The notes under the pieces are model-generated. The model saw nothing but the letters and a program-made list of their open reading frames with translations, ran no database searches and had not been told where the DNA came from. DNA of 64,000 bases from Pseudomonas sp. ABC1 (GTDB lineage Bacteria > Pseudomonadota > Gammaproteobacteria > Pseudomonadales > Pseudomonadaceae), in assembly GCF_013395055.1 (NCBI RefSeq), contig NZ_CP058349.1, positions 3,409,501 to 3,473,500 of the forward strand. The letters run 5' to 3'. Of the stretch, positions 60,160 to 64,000 are shown piece by piece. Position numbers and translations under genes: made by a program. Position 1 is the first letter of the stretch; every line of letters starts with the position of its first letter.

Positions 60160-61290
60160 ATGGCTGAGAGCGAGAGTGGGGCGGACAAGAGCGAACAGCC
60201 CACGGACAAGCGCCTGCGCGAATCCCGTGACAAGGGGCAGTTGGCGCGCTCGCGTGAGCTGAATACCGTCGCTGTGACCCTGGGCGGAATCGGCGGCCTG
60301 CTGGCCACGGGCGGAGGTATGGCGCACAGCATCATGGCGCTGATGCGCGACAGCTTCGAGCTGAGCCGGGAGGCCGTGCTGGACGAAAGCACCATGAGCA
60401 TGCTGTTGCTGCACAACGGCATGATCGCGCTGGAAGCCACCCTGCCATTGCTGATCGTGCTGCTGATCGTCTCCATCGTTGGCCCGATTTCCCTGGGCGG
60501 CTGGCTGTTTTCCACGAAAGCCATGGCGCCCAAGTTCAGCCGCATGAACCCGTTGTCCGGTATCAAGCGGATGTTTTCCGCCAAGTCATTGGTGGAACTG
60601 CTCAAGGCACTGGGCAAGTTCCTCGTGGTCCTGACCGTGGCACTGCTCGTTCTCAGGAGCTATCAGGATGACCTTCTGTCGATCACCAAGCAGCCGCTGG
60701 ACCTGGCCATCATCCACAGCGTGCAGACGGTCGGCTGGTGCGCCCTGTGGATGGCGTGCGGGCTGATCCTGATCGCGGCGGTGGACGTCCCGTTCCAGCT
60801 TTGGGACCACAAGAAAAAGCTGATGATGACCAAGCAGGAAGTCCGCGACGAGTACAAGGACAGCGAAGGCAAGCCCGAGGTCAAGTCGAAGATCCGTCAG
60901 ATGCAGCGTGCGGCGGCCGAGCGGCGCATGATGCAGGCCGTTCCGGAAGCGGATGTGGTCATCACCAACCCGACCCACTTTGCCGTGGCGCTCAAGTACG
61001 ACGCCAATGGCGGCGGGGCACCGAAGCTGCTGGCGAAGGGCGGTGACCATCTGGCGCTGAAGATTCGCGAGGTGGCGCAGGAGCATAAGGTGACGATTCT
61101 GGAGTCCCCGGCCCTGGCGCGTGCGGTCTATTACTCGACCGAACTGGATCAGGAAATTCCCGCCGGCCTGTACCTGGCCGTCGCCCAGGTCCTGGCCTAT
61201 GTCTATCAGTTGCGCCAGCACCGCAGCGGCAAAGGGCGTCGCCCTGATGCCTTGGGCGACCTGCCCATCCCGCCGGATCTGCGCAAGTGA
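60160..61290 (+). CDS. flhB: Flagellar export switch protein FlhB
   Basis: A 376-residue export gate protein that changes substrate from rod/hook to filament after FliK signals. Four spans lie in the first 210 residues (TPLQQ-type N-terminus SEQPTDKRLRESRDKGQLARSRELN). The cytoplasmic domain contains the autocleavage motif N270-P271-T-H (VVITNPTHFAVALKYD). Length is normal. Last flagellar gene in the window; flhA, flhF and fleN do not follow. Confidence 0.96.
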   Translation: MAESESGADKSEQPTDKRLRESRDKGQLARSRELNTVAVTLGGIGGLLATGGGMAHSIMALMRDSFELSREAVLDESTMSMLLLHNGMIALEATLPLLIVLLIVSIVGPISLGGWLFSTKAMAPKFSRMNPLSGIKRMFSAKSLVELLKALGKFLVVLTVALLVLRSYQDDLLSITKQPLDLAIIHSVQTVGWCALWMACGLILIAAVDVPFQLWDHKKKLMMTKQEVRDEYKDSEGKPEVKSKIRQMQRAAAERRMMQAVPEADVVITNPTHFAVALKYDANGGGAPKLLAKGGDHLALKIREVAQEHKVTILESPALARAVYYSTELDQEIPAGLYLAVAQVLAYVYQLRQHRSGKGRRPDALGDLPIPPDLRK

Positions 61291-61408
61291 GAGCGGCCTT
61301 CTGATACAGGGGGCGCCGCGCGTCCCTTGACCCCATGGCCTGCAAGGTCTCGACTTCGGGGCCTTCGGTCGATTCTTTCTCCCGACATGCCATGGCAGAC
61401 TGTCGCCC

Positions 61409-62530
61409 ATGCCGATACTCACACTGTCACGAATTGCCGATCTCCCCGCCGCGGCCTGGGATGCCTTGCCGGGCGCCACTCAGCCATTCCTGCGCCATGG
61501 CTTCCTGAGCGCACTGGAAGAGAGTGGCAGTGTCGGCGCAGGCAGTGGCTGGCAAGCCCGGCATCGCGTACTGCATGACGAGCAAGGCGAACTGCTGGCG
61601 GCGATGCCGCTGTACCTGAAGCAGCACTCCTACGGCGAGTACGTGTTCGATTGGGCCTGGGCGGATGCCTGCCAGCGTGCCGGTATCGCCTATTACCCGA
61701 AACTTCTGTGCGCCGTGCCTTTTACGCCGGTCACGGGGTCGCGTCTGCTGGGCGCGGCGGAACCTTTGCTCGACCATTTGCTGGCCGAGTTGCCTGAGAT
61801 GGGCGTTTCCGGCGTGCATGTGAACTTTACCGATGCGCAAAGCGATGAACTGCTGAGCGGGCGTCCGGGCTGGTTGCCGCGCCTGGGCTGCCAGTACCTC
61901 TGGCATAACCGGGGCTATCGGGATTTCCAGGATTTTCTCGACAGCCTGACGTCGCGCAAACGCAAGCAGGTGCGCAAGGAGCGTGAGCAGGTGATGGCAC
62001 AGGGCATCGCTTTCGACTGGCGCTCGGGGGGCGAACTGAGCGAGGGCGAATGGGACTTTGTCCATGCCTGTTATGCCAATACCTACCATGTGCGGGGCCG
62101 TTCGCCCTACCTGTCGCGGGATTTCTTCAGCCTGCTGGCCGAACGCATGCCCGAGGCCATTCGTGTGGTCTTCGCCCGTCAGGCCGGCCAGCCGAAGGCG
62201 ATGGCCTTCAGCTTGCAGGATGCTGACAACCTGTATGGGCGCTACTGGGGATGCCTGGGCGACTTCGACCGGCTGCATTTCGAGACCTGCTTCTACCAGG
62301 GTATCGAGCAGGCGATCGCGGCAGGTTTGCAGCACTTCGATGCGGGGGCGCAGGGTGAACACAAGTTGATCCGGGGCTTCGAACCCCGGATCACGCGCTC
62401 ATGGCACTACTTGCAGCATCCCGGCCTGCGCGATGCCGTGGATGAATTTCTGCGGCAGGAACGCCGCGAGGTGCAGGCCTATGCCGAGGCCGCCCGGCAG
62501 GCGCTGCCCTACCGTCAGGCCGAGGGGTGA
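61409..62530 (+). CDS. FemAB-like GNAT-fold protein (PF04339 type)
   Basis: A 373-residue cytoplasmic protein of the FemAB_like/peptidogalycan biosynthesis family. Family-typical stretches are PFLRHGFLSALEESGSVGAGSGW, AMPLYLKQHSYGEYVFDWAWADAC, KRKQVRKEREQV and DFDRLHFETCFYQGIEQAIAAGLQHFDAGAQGEHKLIRGF. A double-GNAT fold is expected. The real substrate is unknown. It overlaps the convergent DUF6306 gene by 16 bases. Confidence 0.85.
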   Translation: MPILTLSRIADLPAAAWDALPGATQPFLRHGFLSALEESGSVGAGSGWQARHRVLHDEQGELLAAMPLYLKQHSYGEYVFDWAWADACQRAGIAYYPKLLCAVPFTPVTGSRLLGAAEPLLDHLLAELPEMGVSGVHVNFTDAQSDELLSGRPGWLPRLGCQYLWHNRGYRDFQDFLDSLTSRKRKQVRKEREQVMAQGIAFDWRSGGELSEGEWDFVHACYANTYHVRGRSPYLSRDFFSLLAERMPEAIRVVFARQAGQPKAMAFSLQDADNLYGRYWGCLGDFDRLHFETCFYQGIEQAIAAGLQHFDAGAQGEHKLIRGFEPRITRSWHYLQHPGLRDAVDEFLRQERREVQAYAEAARQALPYRQAEG

Positions 62531-62925
62531 CTGTTCCGCTCGTGGATCAGCAGCATCTGCTCCAGTTCATCGCGAATCACCGGGTCGCCGCAACCGGGCA
62601 GGTACTCGCGCAACTTGCGGATGACCCACTGCTGGCCCTTGTCGACGAAGCGCAGGCGCTCCTCGACTGACTCGATAGCCATCGCCTTGCGATAGAAGTC
62701 ACCGATCTCGCGGTTGGGCGTCAGTTGCAGCCGTCGCAAACAGTTGAGTACATGCCCGCAACTTTCGATCTCGCCCTGGCGCACCTGCTCCAGAAGGCTG
62801 CGCTGCGCCTCCGTGAGCGGCCCTTGCAGGCTGTCGCCGGCCACTTTGGCGCCGGCGCGTTCGGCGCTGAGCAACGTCTGTAGAAACGCGGCTTCACCGT
62901 CGGGGCTGTTGAGTGGGCTGTTCAT
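62515..62925 (-). CDS. DUF6306 / ferritin-like helical protein
   Basis: A 136-residue all-helical protein. It has regularly placed Glu and His residues (LLSAERAGAKVAGDSL, EIESCGHVLNCLRRLQL, EIGDFYRKAMAI, ELEQMLLIHERN), which suggests a ferritin-like bundle as assumed for DUF6306 proteins. No signal peptide. Function unknown. Its 3' end overlaps the convergent FemAB-like gene. Confidence 0.7.
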   Translation of the reverse strand: MNSPLNSPDGEAAFLQTLLSAERAGAKVAGDSLQGPLTEAQRSLLEQVRQGEIESCGHVLNCLRRLQLTPNREIGDFYRKAMAIESVEERLRFVDKGQQWVIRKLREYLPGCGDPVIRDELEQMLLIHERNSHPSA

Positions 62926-62963
62926 GCGGGTTTCCCCCTTTAGCAGGCGCCTCGGGCCAGTGG

Positions 62964-63518
62964 TTACAGCCGGCTGGCCTTGAGGATCGTTACGGGTTGC
63001 AGGGGTACGTTCTGCATCATGCCGCTGCGACCGGTCGGGATCTGGGCGATCTGGTCGACGACGTTCATACCGGTGACCACGCGACCGAACACTGCGTAGC
63101 CGAAGTCGCGCACGCCATGGTCGATGAATGCGTTGTCGCGGTGGTTGATGAAGAACTGGCTGGTCGCCGAGTCGACGCGCTGGGTACGCGCCATGGCCAG
63201 GGTGCCACGGACGTTGTGCAGGCCATTGTCCGCTTCGTTCTTGATCGGGTCGCGGGTGGGCTTTTCCTGCAGGCTGTCGTTGAAGCCGCCGCCCTGGATC
63301 ATGAAGCCCGGGATGACGCGGTGGAAGACCGTGTTGTCATAGAAGCCGCTGTCCACGTATTCGAGGAAGTTCTTCACGCTGATGGGGGCTTTCTCCGCTT
63401 CCAGTTCGATTTCTATCTCACCGAGGCTGGTGCTGAGCAGGACGCGAGGATTATCCGCGGCCAGCAGGTGGCTGGTGAACAACAGGGCACAGGCTGCGAG
63501 TGTCAGGCGTTTCAGCAT
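62964..63518 (-). CDS. ppiA: Periplasmic peptidyl-prolyl cis-trans isomerase A (cyclophilin)
   Basis: A 184-residue exported cyclophilin catalysing proline isomerisation of envelope proteins. Signal peptide 1-20 (HLLA/AD). Active-site sequence FHRVIPGFMIQGGGF carries the catalytic Arg, with TLAMARTQRVDSATSQFFINHRDN and YAVFGRVVTGMNVVDQI completing the domain. Length and motifs match PpiA. Confidence 0.93.
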   Translation of the reverse strand: MLKRLTLAACALLFTSHLLAADNPRVLLSTSLGEIEIELEAEKAPISVKNFLEYVDSGFYDNTVFHRVIPGFMIQGGGFNDSLQEKPTRDPIKNEADNGLHNVRGTLAMARTQRVDSATSQFFINHRDNAFIDHGVRDFGYAVFGRVVTGMNVVDQIAQIPTGRSGMMQNVPLQPVTILKASRL

Positions 63519-63545
63519 CTTGGCGTTTCCTTGGAAGGGTGGGCA

Positions 63546-64000
63546 TCAGAGCGTTGCACGGTCGGCTTGTACCGACGCCTTGAGCAGCTCTATCAGAATC
63601 TGCGTGGCCGGCCCGAGGGGCTTGGCGTGGTTAGTGTAAAGATGGAAGAGGATCCGGCGAATACTGCCTTGGACCAAGGGCAGGGGTTTGAGAGTACCTT
63701 CGGTCAGCTCCCTTTCGATCATGTGCCGTGGCAACCAGGCGAAGCCCAGGCCACTGCTGACGAAGGCGACCGAGGTCGCCAGGCTGCCGACGGTCCAGCG
63801 CTGTTCCGCGCCCAGCCAGCCGGCGTCGCGTGGCTGGCGATGGCCGGAGTCGCGGACCACCACCTGCATGTGGCTCTGCAAATCCTGCACGCTCAGTTTG
63901 CGCTGCAACTGGTGCAAGGGATGATCGTGCCGGGCGACCGCCACGAACTCCACCGAGCAGAGCTCGTTGCCCAGGTAGCCGGTGATATTCAGGCCGCTCA
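63546..64000 (-). CDS. LysR-type regulator, C-terminal part (cut by window edge)
   Basis: The frame is open to the window end, so only the last 150 or so codons are seen. They form the second half of a LysR effector-binding domain (VARHDHPLHQLQRKLSVQDLQSHMQVVVRD, then SLATSVAFVSSGLGFAWLPRHMIERELTEGTLKPLPL). The DNA-binding domain lies outside. Targets unknown. Confidence 0.8.
   Translation of the reverse strand, partial: SGLNITGYLGNELCSVEFVAVARHDHPLHQLQRKLSVQDLQSHMQVVVRDSGHRQPRDAGWLGAEQRWTVGSLATSVAFVSSGLGFAWLPRHMIERELTEGTLKPLPLVQGSIRRILFHLYTNHAKPLGPATQILIELLKASVQADRATL

Overview
The window is chromosomal DNA from a Pseudomonas-type gammaproteobacterium. It is GC-rich throughout. Cytochrome c551, MksFEB, Smc/ZipA, Bfr/Bfd, argF and the fliE-to-flhB block all read like Pseudomonas orthologues. 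I see no rRNA, tRNA, CRISPR array, insertion sequence or prophage, and almost every gene is an intact core or soft-core gene.

Layout. 80-3190: cytochrome c551-like protein, a small membrane protein and a DUF4212/sodium:solute symporter pair. 3520-4890: nhaA behind an unusual leader. 5094-19665: chromosome organisation. The mksF-mksE-mksB condensin operon faces smc-zipA, and scpA-scpB lie about 4 kb further on behind yciI, a PHP exonuclease (RNase AM type) and yciO. An orphan response regulator sits between. 19872-31088: a mixed housekeeping stretch holding dxs, a broken FecR-type gene behind a Fur-like site, DUF2780, a UbiM-type hydroxylase, a divergent SRAP protein, an M48 lipoprotein, a GDT1-family manganese exporter behind a yybP-ykoY riboswitch, rsmC, a hydroxyacid dehydrogenase and a LysE exporter. 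30030-37845: a sulfate-ester scavenging locus (periplasmic binding protein, LysR regulator, TonB receptor, two unrelated arylsulfotransferases). 37958-39695: a three-lipoprotein operon (CsgG, DUF4810, GNA1162/DUF799). 40104-48031: a Tat-exported multicopper oxidase, tadA, an ABC ATPase with argF, grxD, heme bacterioferritin with its Bfd ferredoxin, a DUF2897 peptide, pyrF and a BenE transporter. 48237-61290: a continuous flagellar cluster fliEFGHIJ-fliK-fliLMNOPQR-flhB (MS ring, C ring, export ATPase and export gate), with three sigma-54-type promoter sequences ahead of fliE, fliK and fliL. 61409-64000: FemAB-like GNAT, DUF6306, periplasmic cyclophilin and the end of a LysR gene.

The most interesting points are regulatory RNA and degenerate active sites. 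The nhaA leader carries two alternative segments complementary to the start codon. The manganese riboswitch has a clear expression-platform hairpin. Bacterioferritin keeps its heme Met52 but lacks two ferroxidase ligands. The SRAP protein lacks two of the four catalytic residues. The FecR gene has lost its cytoplasmic anti-sigma domain. Several families of dispersed palindromic repeats sit between genes, including inside the mks operon and between fliK and fliL.
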